Numbered from the stretch's first letter, positions 21,846 to 33,020 are shown. The stretch: 64,000 bases of DNA from Elmis aenea (GCA_947652605.1 OX393581.1:45717924-45781923); one strand, 5' to 3'. Program-made: numbers and translations. Notes: generated by a model not told the origin, from the sequence alone.

Positions 21846-22800
21846 TATTCAGAAAAGCATTTGATTAAATCAAATGAAAAGTATGGAGGGGCCTAAGGAG
21901 GAAGGGAATTGAAATAGAAACAATTGACATAATAAAAGGGATGTAGGAAAAAACGATAAATGTTGTAAGAATACAAAATGAGGAATCAGCAGAGTTTAAA
22001 ACAAAAGAGAGTTTAAAACAAAGATGTTTGAAAGATGTATTAGTCCATCATTATTCGCATTTGGTAAGGTTAGGTAAAACAAAAAATGAGACCGTTTCAC
22101 TTAGGCCACTGGAAAATGAAAAAAATAAACATAACTGAGCTAATGTTCGCAGACGACATGGTCTTAATCGTGGAAACAGAAAAGAATCTGCACCATAATC
22201 TAAAAACTCCAAACAAGGAATCAAAACAAATCAATATAAAAATAAATACAAAAAAGACTAAAACTATGATGATTACAACAGAGAACAAAGGGCATAACAT
22301 CACTTTAAATGGGCTTAGGTTGGAACAGGTAGAAAGATTTAAACATTTAGGAGTGATCATAGAGAAAAATGAAGAAATAGACAAGGAAATAAGCAAAAGG
22401 ACAAGAAACGTGAAGAGTATTTAACAGTTTAAAAACAACAATTTTGGGAAATAGAGAAGTCCCAAAACGAACAAAAGTGGAAGTGGTAAAAAAGGTAGTA
22501 GCTCCGGCACTTTTATACGGAAGTGAAACGTGGACACTCACAAATAAAAATAATAGTCGAGTGAATGCAGCAGAAATGAGGTCTCTAAGAAAAATTCAAG
22601 GAAAAACCAAACATCATAGAATCAGAAATGAAACATAAACAACAATTAGTTGAAACAAAAATACAAAAAAGACAGTTGGGAGTTGGGATTGTGGGGTCAC
22701 ATTTATAGAATAAAATAAGAAAGTTCACCAGAAAAGCCTATGAAGCAAGATCAAAGGCAAAAGAGGTAGATCGAGATGAACCTGGCCACCCCACCTGTAA
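21846..22800 (+). pseudogene. LINE family 1: reverse transcriptase ORF2 fragment
   Basis: In order on the plus strand, with several frameshifts: AFD; GLRRKGIEIETIDIIKGM (the region before the RT motif); NVVRIQNEESAEF; then after a gap ELMFADDMVLIVE, which holds the RT catalytic Asp-Asp; KINTKKTK; 'VERFKHLGVIIEKN'; then in another frame VPKRTKVEVVKKVV and 'LLYGSETWTLTNKN' with VNAAEMRSLRKIQGKTK. It ends near 22800 without the family 3' terminus. The longest frames are 22086-22424 and 22444-22638. It lies head to head with the ORF1-bearing minus fragment at 21185-21845. Confidence 0.85.
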
Positions 22801-22920
22801 TACTACGACATTGATATCCTAGTTTTACACTACGATACCAACATAAACTTGTTTTTTTTTCGGTCTGAAGTTAGCGGGCAGTAATAATTTTCGATCACCC
22901 GATATATCGCATGTATGTAA

Positions 22921-23555
22921 CAGGGTGGTCCAAATTCGATGGGATTACATGGGTATATCTCGCTTAATAGTCAAGATAGAGAAACGGTTAAATTGCTAAA
23001 AATGTGCAGTTTTTTGGGACAAACAGTTGTCAAATAATTCTATCATTTCCTGTTTTTCTTGACTTTTTTTTTGTTTTCACAGCCTACTTTTTGATTTAAA
23101 ATTTTTTTTTAATAGAAAAACCTTTGTAACTTGCGTATTATTAAAAATAAATACATCAACCCTTATATATTTGGAACGGGAAAAAAATAAGGAATTTATA
23201 TAGATCATAGCTACATATAGATTCGTTTTTTAAAAAAAAAGGAAGTTTGTGTTATAACTTTTTAACAGCGAGCGCAAAAATATTTTTTTTAATAGATTCA
23301 AAATCTACATAAAAATATCTAAAAACAATCTTCATTGTCTTTTTCGATATTTAAAACAATAAGAGAGATATGACACATTATAAATATAACAAAAAAACAT
23401 TTTTTCTCTAATATCTCAGAAATCGGAAATTATAGAATATTTTTGAAAACGTAGTTTGTCCCAAAAAACTGCACATTTTTGGTAGTTTAACCGTTTCTTT
23501 ATCTTGCCTATTAAGCGAGATACGCATTCAATCCCATCGATTTTGGACCACCCTG
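22921..23555. mobile_element. Palindromic Tc1/mariner-type MITE (family F)
   Basis: The ends are CAGGGTGGTCCAAATTCGAT (22921) and ATCGATTTTGGACCACCCTG (ending 23555), with TA(A) before and TA after. Arms of about 300 bp are inverted repeats, including the outer TCTCGCTTAATAGTCAAGAT / ATCTTGCCTATTAAGCGAGA. The centre near 23240 is AT-rich. It is non-coding. Confidence 0.88.
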
Positions 23556-24775
23556 TACATACTTTTTTTTTTTTTAAATCCGACTTGCGCCCGCCACTTT
23601 ATTTCTCAATCTCGATTGCCCCCTCGCCACAATAAGGTTTAGAATCTCTGCAGCTGAATATAAATCAAATTTAGATAAAAAAAACCAATGACAATGTCAT
23701 TATAATTACATATACTAAACTCCTTGCAGTAAAATTCCAATTATTGAAATTGAGAAGATTATTCGAGTAAATAAAAATCACCCCTAATCAGTTTTAAGAA
23801 TGGCTTGTAAAATGGTACACAAATAACATAAAAAGAAAAGCTTTTATAAAAGATAAGTGATTTTTAATTACTCATTTATATTAAGTGTTATAACTATTTA
23901 AAGAATTTTGATAATTAGATGACATCTAAATTTCCTTATCCAAAAACAAATGCCAAAAGCATATACAAACACAATCGATTTTTGTCGAAATTAATCCACT
24001 TATAATGGTTCGTTTGATTAAACGGGGACTTTTATTACACTTTTTATTACAATGCCATAATTTAATTTTTTACGACTCGCCAAGCAGCACGTGTATTTGT
24101 AAAACTGTTGTTTAGGTCGTTTTTGAACACTAAAATATTTTATCTTACTGGATGTGAAGTTTTAGGTATTATTATTGACTAATATGGCTTTAATTTTTGT
24201 CTACACGTTGCTCAAAAATCTACCAAAATTAGAAACCATAATTGTAAAACCAAGTTTTTATTACCTATTTTTCACTTTTTTATTAGTAATCAGTAATTAC
24301 CTTTAAATAATCATACAAATTTTTTGTTTGTTTTAACTATGTAGGTGAATTATGAGTCGTATAAAAGTGTACAAATTAATAACCGACTTTCGCTTGATAT
24401 ACTTTATTTGTGAATCATAAATATCTGAAGAAATTTAAAAAAAAAGCTTTAATATACAGTTCCATTAGCCACCAAAAGGGTGCAATAAAAAACACAGCTA
24501 GTGGGGGGATTAAACACGCAAGCTGGACTTGGCCCAACATTTTCTGGTAAAATAGAAATAGGTCCATAATTTACAGCATGACTTTTCAAGGTTTAATGTT
24601 ATTGTTGGATTTATTTTTATTAAAATGAATAATTGTTTTAAAGTGTATGCACCAAAAAAATATCATCTGCAACCAAGTCTATTGACTTTGATTATGATTA
24701 AAAATAACCGGTTAACCGGTTACTTGTGACAATACTGCCCGATCTTTCAATCCTCATGCACAATTTATTTATTTA
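23556..24775. other. AT-rich stretch; possible one-sided hAT end near 24737
   Basis: Near 24707 ACCGGTTAACCGGTTA is a perfect palindrome followed by CTTGTGACAATACTG. Read on the minus strand this gives a CAGTATTGTCACAAG end reminiscent of hAT termini. No partner end was found. Otherwise nothing recognised. Confidence 0.3.
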
Positions 24776-24779
24776 ATCC

Positions 24780-25560
24780 TTATTTCTCTTTAGGTGTAGG
24801 ACTGTTGAGTTGTGTTGTGCTGACTTTTTTCATGTTTTTCTGTCTTGTGCTACCTTCTTTATGTGTATCCATTTGATGTTTCTATCCGCTGCTGCTTTTT
24901 TAACTTCGTCGTGCCAGGTTTTTCTTGGTCTACTTCTTTTGTTTTTTCCCTGCTTCATAGGCTTTTCGGGTTAACCTTTTCGGTGCGCAATGCTTTTAGT
25001 TTTTCTGTGCCTGCAGTGCGCATAACTTTTAAATGCGGTAACGTTCGGGCGAGTTAACTCGTCTCGAGCATTTTGGGCCGTGTAAAAATTTGGCGATTAT
25101 ACTCGTCCAGAGCACCGAAAAGGTTAACCTTTCTTCTTTTATCCTATGAATGTGACCCAACTATCCCAGCCGTCTCTCTTGTATTTTTGTTTCAACTGAT
25201 TTCATCTTTAATTGTTCTCTATAGTATGTTTCATTCCTGATTCTATCTTTTTGGTTTTTCCGTGGATTTTTTTTAGGAATCTCGTGCTGCATTCACTCGG
25301 CTATTATTTTTATTTGTAGGTGTTCACGTTTCACTTCCGTATAAAAGTGGAGGAGTTACTACCTTTTGACCACTTCCACTCTTGTTTGTTTTGGGACTTC
25401 TCTATTTCCAAAAAATGTTGTTCTTAAACTGTTAAATATTCTTTCCACATTTCCTGTCCTATCGCTTATTTCCTTGTCCATTCCTCCATTTTTCTTATGA
25501 TCACTACTAAATATTTAAAGCTTTTTACCTGCTCCAACCTAAGCCCATTTAAAGTGATTT
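24780..25560 (-). pseudogene. LINE family 1, 3' part of ORF2, interrupted by a small insertion
   Basis: Reading right to left this is the same 3' region as at 10.7-11.3 kb, extending further 5' (GGGCTTAGGTTGGAGCAGGT, matching the VERFKHLG region). It carries multiple stops. The sense 3' end (AGTCCTACACCTAAAG) is near 24792. It is interrupted at 24977-25121 by a 145-bp insertion. Confidence 0.85.
24977..25121. mobile_element. 145-bp GC-rich MITE inserted in a LINE, with target duplication
   Basis: Comparison with the uninterrupted LINE copy at about 10900 shows the insertion directly. GGTTAACC occurs on both sides (24969-24976 and 25122-25129) but once in the uninterrupted copy. The inserted piece begins TTTTCGGTGCGC and ends GAGCACCGAAAA, a perfect 10-bp terminal inverted repeat. 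The interior is unusually CpG-rich (CGTTCGGGCGAGTTAACTCG). The 8-bp duplication fits hAT-like elements, but it is palindromic and its exact length is ambiguous by one or two bases. Confidence 0.85.
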
Positions 25561-25756
25561 TGAGCTACGAAAATGTACTCAATTGGAAGTCAGAATGACA
25601 CTAAAGGAATACGAAAAGTTTTCTACAATTAGATATAGACACAGAGTTACCACATTGAATTTTATAACGTTGGCGTACTTTATCTTTTTATAACAGCGCG
25701 CCCGCTCGAGGTTGAAGATAAGCGAAATCGCAATGTTGCGCATTGAATTTGGAACA
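25561..25756. mobile_element. Possible degenerate mariner-type end
   Basis: CATTGAATTTGGAACACCCT-GTATA at about 25740-25760 is a right end of the TA-CAGGGTGTTCC type. The body to its left is GC-richer (CGCGCCCGCTCGAGG) and no left end was recognised. Confidence 0.45.
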
Positions 25757-25759
25757 CCC

Positions 25760-27080
25760 TGTATACGTGCTTTTTTAGTAGGACAAAATTTTTATTTAAA
25801 CAGAATTTATATTATGTAGTAATCTTTTTATTTTGCAATACATCTTTTAATTAAACATTCTCTGAGAATCATATCAGTAAGACGTGGCCTTTCTTTCAAA
25901 TTCACCAAGTCGCAAATTTTTTCAAACGCAGCAATTTAGCTTAGCCCAGGCTTCTGGAATTTGTGCCATATAACCTAGTTTTATACTGCTTATCGTTTCC
26001 CGTCTAAAAGGGACACCCCGATATAGTCGTATCTAAAATATACGTATACATCTTTTGTTAAATTTATCTACTGCAGCAGAATATGTATAATAATGGTGTA
26101 GATATATTTGCTTTTTGAATCCCGCAATCCGCGATCGATATAAAATGTATTTTAGAGTAAATATATCGAGAGGGTATGGCGGATGGCGCTGTTATTATTT
26201 TTCTCGCTAATTTAGGTATTGTTTATTTTGCTTCGCCCGCCTCGCACATTAATGTTTGACGCGCCGAACCGTTAATGTGATGAAACAATTTTGCCATGTA
26301 TTCGTATTCCTTAACGACCCAATCCAATTATTATTTTTCGCATGACGGAGCAAATTGCTATACATTGCCTCCAGAGAATTTCAACTGATGAACAATTATA
26401 GTTTGAAGGGCGGGGTACTGAAATGCTAATACGAAATACAGCTTGTTTGTTTATGCAAAAGGGTTCATGTTGCGTAAGCTATAGTTCGTGGTCTCGCATT
26501 AGAGCCAGAATAAAGCGTGCCGTGGTCCTTTTGATATCATATGAGTATGAACAACCTGCGGGCCAAACTCAGACGCAAGCACAGCCAAGGAGAATAACTT
26601 GACACCGATAGCAACATTCCTTGCGAATACCATAACAGACGTCTTTGACTTTGAACGTTTCGACGCTAGGGGCAATGAGTCTATTGTTGTTTATGCGTTG
26701 TAATAGGAAATTTAATAATGTTTACCTTTCATCAAGATTCTCAGCACCCCGTTTTGCAAATAACCGCTATACACAAATTGTATTGTTTAGTTTTACTTTA
26801 CCAAATTAATATCCAACTTCCCATAAGGGGCTTTCATCCAAGGCTGGTCTTTTGGCGCCCTGAAGCAACATTTAACCAAAACACTTCCAACAACACACAT
26901 AAAACTTGTACCAAAAAGTCTATTTGACTTTAAAAACAGGGAAAATTAATAATTGGTTACAAAATGACTGTGAAAACACTTTTTTACCCACACGATAGAA
27001 AAATAATTAAATCATCATAATATATCATGTAGCTCCCACTGGAGCAAAGCGTACCTTCGGTGTTGTTGTAGCAGTGGGCC
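25760..27080. other. Unique stretch with GC-balanced island (about 26120-26700)
   Basis: The island includes TATGGCGGATGGCGCTG, CTTCGCCCGCCTCGCAC and GACGCGCCGAACCG and has no repeat copy in the window. A 69-codon frame at 26718-26927 is unremarkable. No promoter, RNA gene or splice structure can be assigned with confidence. Confidence 0.3.
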
Positions 27081-27129
27081 CACTAATGGTGGCAAGATCG
27101 CTACCCTTGCGCGGCGCCGTCTATTTTTG

Positions 27130-27762
27130 TTCTTGCACTATTTCACTCCCTAGCACTCTCCATTCACTTCTATTTCTCGCTATTCTTTTGGCTTCATTCC
27201 ACGTTGTCTAGTTTTTGGAGTTCTTTATGAATTGTTCGTTTCCATGTATTTTGTGGTCTTCATCTCTTTCTTCTTCCTGGTACACTATTTTTGTTATTGA
27301 TTGTCTCACTATACTTGTAGTCGATTTTCGTAATGTCTCCCTATCCAAGTCCATTTTCGCTTTTTAATTGTCATTTTTATGTTTTCTTCTTCTGTCATTC
27401 TCCATAGTTCTTCGATGCTTACTTTCTCTGGCCAAAAGATATTGCAAATAATTCGGAGCCGCCTGTTTACAAAAATTTGCAATTTCTGACATTACTGTTT
27501 GCTTTCTTCCCAGGTTTCCGAGCCATATAGTAGGGCACTTTTGACATAAGTCTGGAATAATCTAACTTCGTTTTTCTATTTATGCTTGATGCCCATACTT
27601 TCAGGAATGTGTTAAATGCATTTTGGGCCAGTCTTATCCTTCTGTTCATATCCTCCTCTCCACCTCCTCGTGGATGTATCACACTGCACAGGTAACAAAA
27701 CTCATCTAGTTCGTTTATTTCTTCCCCATCAAAGCGTATTTTTTTTCCTTCGTTTACATGAA
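27130..27762 (-). pseudogene. Non-LTR retrotransposon, second lineage: RT C-terminal region
   Basis: On the minus strand: RFDGEEINELDEFCYLCSV, then 'RRIRLAQNAFNTFLKVWASS' (a connection-domain motif), then a broken 'LLYG..TW' equivalent (SKVPYYMARKPG), PEKVSIEELWR, then a Trp-rich RKWTWIG motif and RPQNTWKR. This order is standard for LINE ORF2 C-termini, but the sequence is distinct from LINE family 1. Several stops and frameshifts are present. The upstream RT continues beyond the inserted fragment at 27763-27975. Confidence 0.8.
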
Positions 27763-27978
27763 TTAATAATAATAATAATAATCTTTATTTGTTCTGAATA
27801 TCCCAAAAAAGTTGTAGAACTTGTCACAATAATAAAGTACGTACATTACAATAATATAAGTACATAGTTAAAAAAAAAAAAAACACAGAAAAATGATATT
27901 TAAATATAACATTTTATAAAGGAAGCAACATTTAAATATTCGCTTACTCCATAGTAAGCTTTAGAGATCAGAACTTTT
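27763..27978 (-). mobile_element. LINE 3'-end fragment with (ATT)n tail, inserted in another LINE
   Basis: Read on the minus strand it ends ...GATATTCAGAACAAATAAAG followed by (ATT)n, i.e. an AATAAA signal just before a short tail, as in many non-LTR elements. A second copy with the same 5' breakpoint (GCAGTAAGCGAATATTTAAA side) lies at 61262-61470. This copy interrupts the second-lineage LINE. No clear target duplication was found. Confidence 0.75.
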
Positions 27979-28190
27979 CTTAATTTCTTCTTCATTAGTA
28001 ACAGGGCGGTTTTTCTGGAGTTTATTTTTTAAGTCTTGCTTTTTTAGCATTGTAGTTTAGTTTGGTTGCTTTTTGTTGCATCTGCTGCCTGCTTGTTGTT
28101 ATTAGGCATATGTCGTCGGCAAACTCTGTCTTCTAATTTTCCAAAGATGTTCCAGGTTTTTTTGTCTTCTGTCCTTATATTTATAAATTA
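27979..28190 (-). pseudogene. Second-lineage LINE, RT motif region (5' of the insertion)
   Basis: Minus-strand reading gives an FADD-like region (EFADDIC with a degenerate first part), then SRQQMQQKATKLNY and a GLKINSRKTALL-type stretch. These are the RT catalytic motif and the strand after it. It joins the fragment at 27130-27762 when the intervening (ATT)n-tailed piece is removed. Confidence 0.6.
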
Positions 28191-28554
28191 GAGATTCTTG
28201 ACGAGTATATTTAAGTTAAAAGTGGGTAAGCGTGTCTTTCCTTAAAGCAAATGACAAGAACTATTGCAATATATTCAACTTTTATAGTAAAATTTGCCAC
28301 TTAATTCCTCTAAAAAACGAACTTCTACGATCTCGTAATAACAACCTCACTTTTTAAATATAGCTGTTTATTTGTAGTTTTTGATGTTAAAAACATATTT
28401 TGCTATTCATTTGCAGTTTTCGGTGAAAATGAATATTAAACTTAAAAAAACAAAACAAAAATTGGGGGCCTCTCAGACTGGGGACAGGGGATGAAGCCCC
28501 TCAAGACACCCCACTAGTAGGCCCTGATAAAAGCTATATATTTTTTATTGAGAA
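28191..28554. other. AT-rich stretch, nothing recognised
   Basis: Contains CTCAGACTGGGGACAGGGG and AGCCCCTCAAGACACCCC, a G/C-rich hairpin-like patch near 28475-28520. Nothing else was seen. Confidence 0.3.
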
Positions 28555-28760
28555 TTCAAACTTACATCTAAAAACTATAAAATAGACTGGGTGTTTCATT
28601 AAAAAAAAAAAAAAAAAAAAGTGATGTATCGGTGCGCAAACAAAAACACTGTGTACTTATAGTTAGAAATAATATAAGGTTATGCAGTTAATGATCACAA
28701 AAAACATTTATTCGATTTTTTTTTGTAAGTTGTCGCAAGGCAAGATATTGATCGGTTACG
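28555..28760. mobile_element. Diverged fragment of a family-A palindromic element
   Basis: AGACTGGGTGTTTCATT followed by poly-A, then GCGCAAACAAAAACACTGTG-TA, a TATAGTTAGAAATAAT segment and a GGTTATGCAGTTAATGATCA segment. These match in order the right arm of A1 (about 6395-6500). It is heavily decayed and no ends pair. Confidence 0.55.
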
Positions 28761-28866
28761 TTACTTTTTGTACACATTGCATTTAAAAAAAAAACAAGGG
28801 CTACCCCTTCCAGAATATATGCAATATGTAAAAAACATGAACAATGTTCTGTTATATCTTTGTAAC

Positions 28867-29353
28867 TAGAGATGTACCGGGTACCCGGAAATTACCCGGT
28901 ACCCGGCATACCCGGCGATATTTTCAGTACCCGCAAATTACCCGGATCCGGCAAAAACTTTGGGATCCGGTACCGGGTAATGAAGTTTTTGATTCGTAAA
29001 TATAATAATAAGTTAATGAGATTATTAGTATTTTACTAGACCCAAAATTTAATTTAGGGTTACATTAAGCAGATATCTTAAAACAGTTCCAAACCGCACC
29101 CTTTTTTCCTACACAATTTAACCCGACTTGATAGTTGTACGTCCTAAAAAAACGGCAACTAGCAGCAAGGACACAAACTCGGAGAATTCTCCGATTGTAC
29201 TTTCCGATGCTTTCCGTTAACGTATGATGAACACCTGCACAAAATCTACCGATTACCCGGTACCCGGTCGGGTACCCGGCCGGGTAAATATTTTTAATTT
29301 TCCCGTTACTCGGTACCCGGTACCCGGCAATTTTTGGACTCGGTACATCACTA
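28867..29353. mobile_element. hAT-type MITE with ACCCGGTA repeats and 8-bp target duplication
   Basis: TTTGTAAC flanks both sides (28859-28866 and 29354-29361), an exact 8-bp duplication as made by hAT transposases. The ends are TAGAGATGTACCGGGT and ACTCGGTACATCACTA, an imperfect terminal inverted repeat. Subterminal regions are packed with ACCCGGTACCCGG-like units (about 28880-28980 and 29255-29330), the centre is AT-rich, and there is no coding capacity. The units are probably transposase binding sites. Confidence 0.92.
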
Positions 29354-29361
29354 TTTGTAAC

Positions 29362-30716
29362 TAAGTGTGCTATGCAAACACTGATACCACCACTTTATTT
29401 GGCATAATACTGTATTTAAAACCTAAAATGATACTTAAAAGAAGGTAACCAAATTTAATTTATTGTTAACATCTAGTTAACTGTGTAATATTTAAAATAT
29501 CGTATCTGAATTATAGGTTGCTATCTAACATAGGTGACGTTTTGTTAATTTATCCGAACCTCTATCTCTTATACTAAGCGAGATTTCCATAGTGGCCCGA
29601 ATTAAGAAGTACACCCAGTACATATGTACATCTATTCTGTAAATAGCAAGGTTGTTTTAAATTACGTACAGGCACTTTGACACGAATCATTTTAAAAATT
29701 AGAAACTAAATATTGCTTGTTTTATATTAATGTACAGCTGCAGTTTGTAAAATTAGCAATTTTAACTAATATCCGCGTTGACGGTGTCTTAATTTAGATA
29801 AGACTGAATAATTTATGAAATTATGAAAGTTATAATGGCTTTGTAATTTACAGCGGTTTACCACAACGCGCAAAGCTACCGGACTTTAAATAAGATCAAA
29901 GGGTGCTTAACGTTTCTAGCAACTTTCAAAATTTCCGTTTTTACTTGTAACTTGCGTAAGAGTTAGGGAAAGAATTTTAATTATCTCATCCAAAATAGCA
30001 ACTGTTATACATGGAAATTCTGAGATGTAATACGTTTTTCAAGGAAATATGAGACTGAACATTATTTTTGTAGTTGTAAACAAACTCAACGCAAAAACGA
30101 ATAAGTATTCAAATTTACATAAAAATACGTCTGCACAACAGTTATCTTATTAGGTATAGATTTTTCTTCGTTCATTTCTTTTTACCAACTTTTACAAGCT
30201 CAACATCCAAAATAGTCCGTCATAAACTTTCCAAAGTATTTGTGTTCCTTTCAATAATTTATAAGTATAATTAATAATATAATGGAATCAAATGTTCCCA
30301 GGATTAAAAATTTCTTACCGACTTCTAGCAAATTTTTGTATGCAAGGTATTCTAAACTTGAAGCTGAACATGGTGATCTCACTTATGGGCTTATAAGCCA
30401 TGAAGTGGGTTGAATTAGGGTAAAGTTTCGTAATTTAATACTTAATTTGAATCTGAAAGGAAATTGCCATAGCCTTCTCAGTTTACAAATTTCTTAAGAA
30501 GAACGAAAAGGCTTTATTCATTATGTTGCTTTATTTCCTTTTATTAAATATGTCAAATACTAAAAGTACTTTTTGAGTGGATTTTTTTAATTTACCACAC
30601 ACTGCTTTAAGCATTATTTCGTTTGAGACATATAAATCATTGTAATATCTTGTAGACCTTATATTGAATTCTTTTACTGAATGTATTAGATATTCTAAAT
30701 ACAATGATTAGACAAA
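29362..30716. other. AT-rich stretch with a faint mariner-type end
   Basis: 29565-29620 (CTCTTATACTAAGCGAGATT, then CATAGTGGCCC and ACACCCAGTACA) resembles the terminal ~60 bp of the elements ending at 35431 and 44838 but is decayed. Nothing else recognised. Confidence 0.35.
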
Positions 30717-30826
30717 TCAAATCTACGAATGGACTTAAAACATGGCGCATCAAACTAAACGAAACTAAAACAGTGCAAGTCAATTTCACAAATAAGAGAT
30801 CGGAGGAACACCTGCCAGTGGTATAA
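30717..30826 (+). pseudogene. Jockey-like reverse transcriptase fragment (orphan)
   Basis: A short uninterrupted reading 'GLKTWRIKLNETKTVQVNFT' followed by NKRSEEHLPVV. Jockey-clade ORF2 proteins have W(R/K)IK(L/I)NxxK(T/S)xxxxFTxRR in the RT region just after the catalytic Asp-Asp. No other RT motif is within reach on either side, so only about 110 bp of the element remain. There is no ATG, and a stop follows at 30824. Confidence 0.7.
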
Positions 30827-31039
30827 AGGAATGGTTGTTATTCTAAATTATTTTGTTTGTGTTTTTATATAAAAAAAAATATCCATTTATATTACATACA
30901 ATGTAGATAAAGTAAATAAAATAATTAAAAATTCTGAGTTGTGAATAAAATGTAAAATTATAACGTCTGGCGCGCTAGCCCGCAAAAAAAGTGGCAACGT
31001 TTTTTTTGCTCTCATAAAAAACAAATTCATTCACAAGGG

Positions 31040-31215
31040 CCCCCAAATTTTAACTTTCCCAGGCAGATAGATATAGGAAACGCTAATACAGATAGATGCA
31101 GAATTTTATTTCGCATTATAAAATTGAAAAAAAGTTTGGACATTGAATTTCAAATAAACGAGTTTTACTGCTCTGAAGGTGTGTTAAAAGGAAATTAAAT
31201 TTTGGACACCCTGTA
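31040..31215. mobile_element. Mariner-type end fragment
   Basis: TTTTGGACACCCTGTAAGTA, at about 31202-31221, is a right-hand CACCCTG-TA end. The preceding body contains CAAATAAACGAGTTTTACTG, compatible with a decayed arm. No left end was found. Confidence 0.45.
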
Positions 31216-31319
31216 AGTAATGCATAGATTGGAAAAATTCCGGCATGAACTCCAAGGTTTCTCTATGCATAGTCTAAATTTGAGGGTTTTCTCTTTAAAA
31301 ATAACGGCGGTAGATAATA

Positions 31320-31627
31320 TTAAGCATCACAATGAAAATTAAAAAAAAAAAAAAAAAAAGTCCAAAAACCTAAAAACGACTGCACTCACGTATAGAGAAT
31401 GCTATTAAAAGTCCCTCTAATATAACGTGTTAAATTCAAAAATGCAATGAAAAATAGACCATTGTATTTGAAATAAGAAAGTAGACGTCAACTTCCGGTA
31501 TATCCGGAAGTGTCGCCATCTTGAAAATATTTTCAATAAGGTGATCATATTTCATGATAGCCATAACCAAAATTTCAGATAAATAGCTTTTTTCATTCTT
31601 CATATCCGGTCTCAATCAATCACCCTG
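31320..31627. mobile_element. Half of a palindromic Tc1/mariner-type element (family D, right end)
   Basis: Reverse complement of the piece at 13326-13650, ending GACCGGTCTC-like ..CAATCAATCACCCTG-TATA. The body includes CTTCCGGTATATCCGGAAGT and CCATCTTGAAAATATTTTCA. One-sided, like its partner 18 kb away in opposite orientation. Confidence 0.75.
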
Positions 31628-32824
31628 TATAATTAAGTACAGCTAGTTTATTTATGTAATGTTTTGTTTTTTTTTTCAGTGCCCATTTTGACTTTACTTA
31701 ACAAAAAACAATGATATTGTAATAACTTGTTTATTTTTAAAGATAAACTTAACAACCCACCTATCAATGAAACAAGAAAAAAAATCTTTTTAATGAACTC
31801 ATAGTCAACTATGTGTGCCTTTTAAAATCAGTCAAGTTTGGCTTATTTCTCAAAAATCAAGGGCCCCATGGCTTTTTAGATATTTTTTTTAATGCTTCGT
31901 AAAAAGATCTACAGGAATCATTACACATCTTGATTTTAACGTAGGTGGCTATGGAATTATTTACCGTTGAAAAAAATCGTATTTTAGTTTTTTAAAATTA
32001 TTTTAAGCAGTTGAAGAAGTAGGTTAAATTTCAAAACCACATTAAATTCGTTTTAAAATTCATCCCCACTTTGCTGTTTTAACTGACCATGTAACTCTTA
32101 TAATAACAAAGTTACCCATACCACACATGTAGATTATTGTCACCCGGTATAGCACTTATATAATTTATTCGTAATTAAAATTATTTACACTGTACTACTT
32201 TCTTTATTTATTATTTTGTTTAGCTGGAACATACTTGTTTTGATCAAGCCGTGACATATCTGCTATGCAGAGCCATCAAAGCGTTCCATTTTATCTTTTA
32301 CGCTATAAAAATATCCCTATCTAAATATTCTATACATAAATTACTATTTTTTTTGTCGACATATGCATGCATAAACGGATTACCGTGTTAACAGCCTTTC
32401 AATCTAAAAACACGAACGCATTACATTATTTAAATAACTGAAAACATCCACTATAATAAGCGCTCACCTTGTCAATACAATTTTAAACAAAGACGCGATG
32501 AAACAAATATAATCAACGGCATTAATTATTTTTATTAATGGGAAATTTTATCTTGTCAGTCAGTTAATAAATCATCCGTAAAACTAAATAGGCTCGGAAT
32601 AATAAATTTCTGTGTTGTGTGATAGGAAGTTTTATTTACAAATATAAACCGTGAAGGCTTTTTTCATGAAATTTAAAAACACAGATAATTGCTTAGATAT
32701 AGTACAATTTAGTAACAACTGTTTAATGTTTAATAGTTTAAAATCTAGAACGGTCTCGATGTATAAGCTTTTAAATGGTTAAAATCGCAAATCAATAGAT
32801 CAGCAACGAAAAAATAATATTAAT
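31628..32824. other. AT-rich stretch, nothing recognised
   Basis: No repeat ends or coding signal were seen. Contains GGGCCCCATGG near 31861 and a run of unremarkable AT-rich DNA. Confidence 0.3.
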
Positions 32825-32915
32825 GGGTATCACGTGGGCATAGTGGTGAAAGAGGGTGTGTCCCAGCAATCTATTTTAGGTCCCCCGCTGTGTATTTTAT
32901 TTGTTTGTTTGCAAA
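32825..32915 (+). pseudogene. Non-LTR reverse transcriptase fragment (orphan)
   Basis: Open reading 'VVKEGVSQQSILGPPLCILF'. It matches the RT core motif (x)GVPQGSxLGPLLFxLF, with Pro to Ser, Gly to Gln and Leu to Pro changes, so it is decayed. Nothing else of the element is recognisable around it. It lies about 100 bp left of the hAT element at 33021. Confidence 0.65.
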
Positions 32916-33020
32916 AACGCTTGCACTGCATGTTTTCATGTGTAGAATGTTTTTAAGCCCTATCGTACATTTTACATTGTGTAACAGATATAAATGTAAT
33001 GGTTTAGTAAATACCACATG

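Noticed and set aside
21236..22396. Membrane-protein-like ORFs (Phe/Cys/Ser-rich) at 21236-21427 and 22097-22396
   Set aside because: Antisense readings of A-rich LINE coding sequence.
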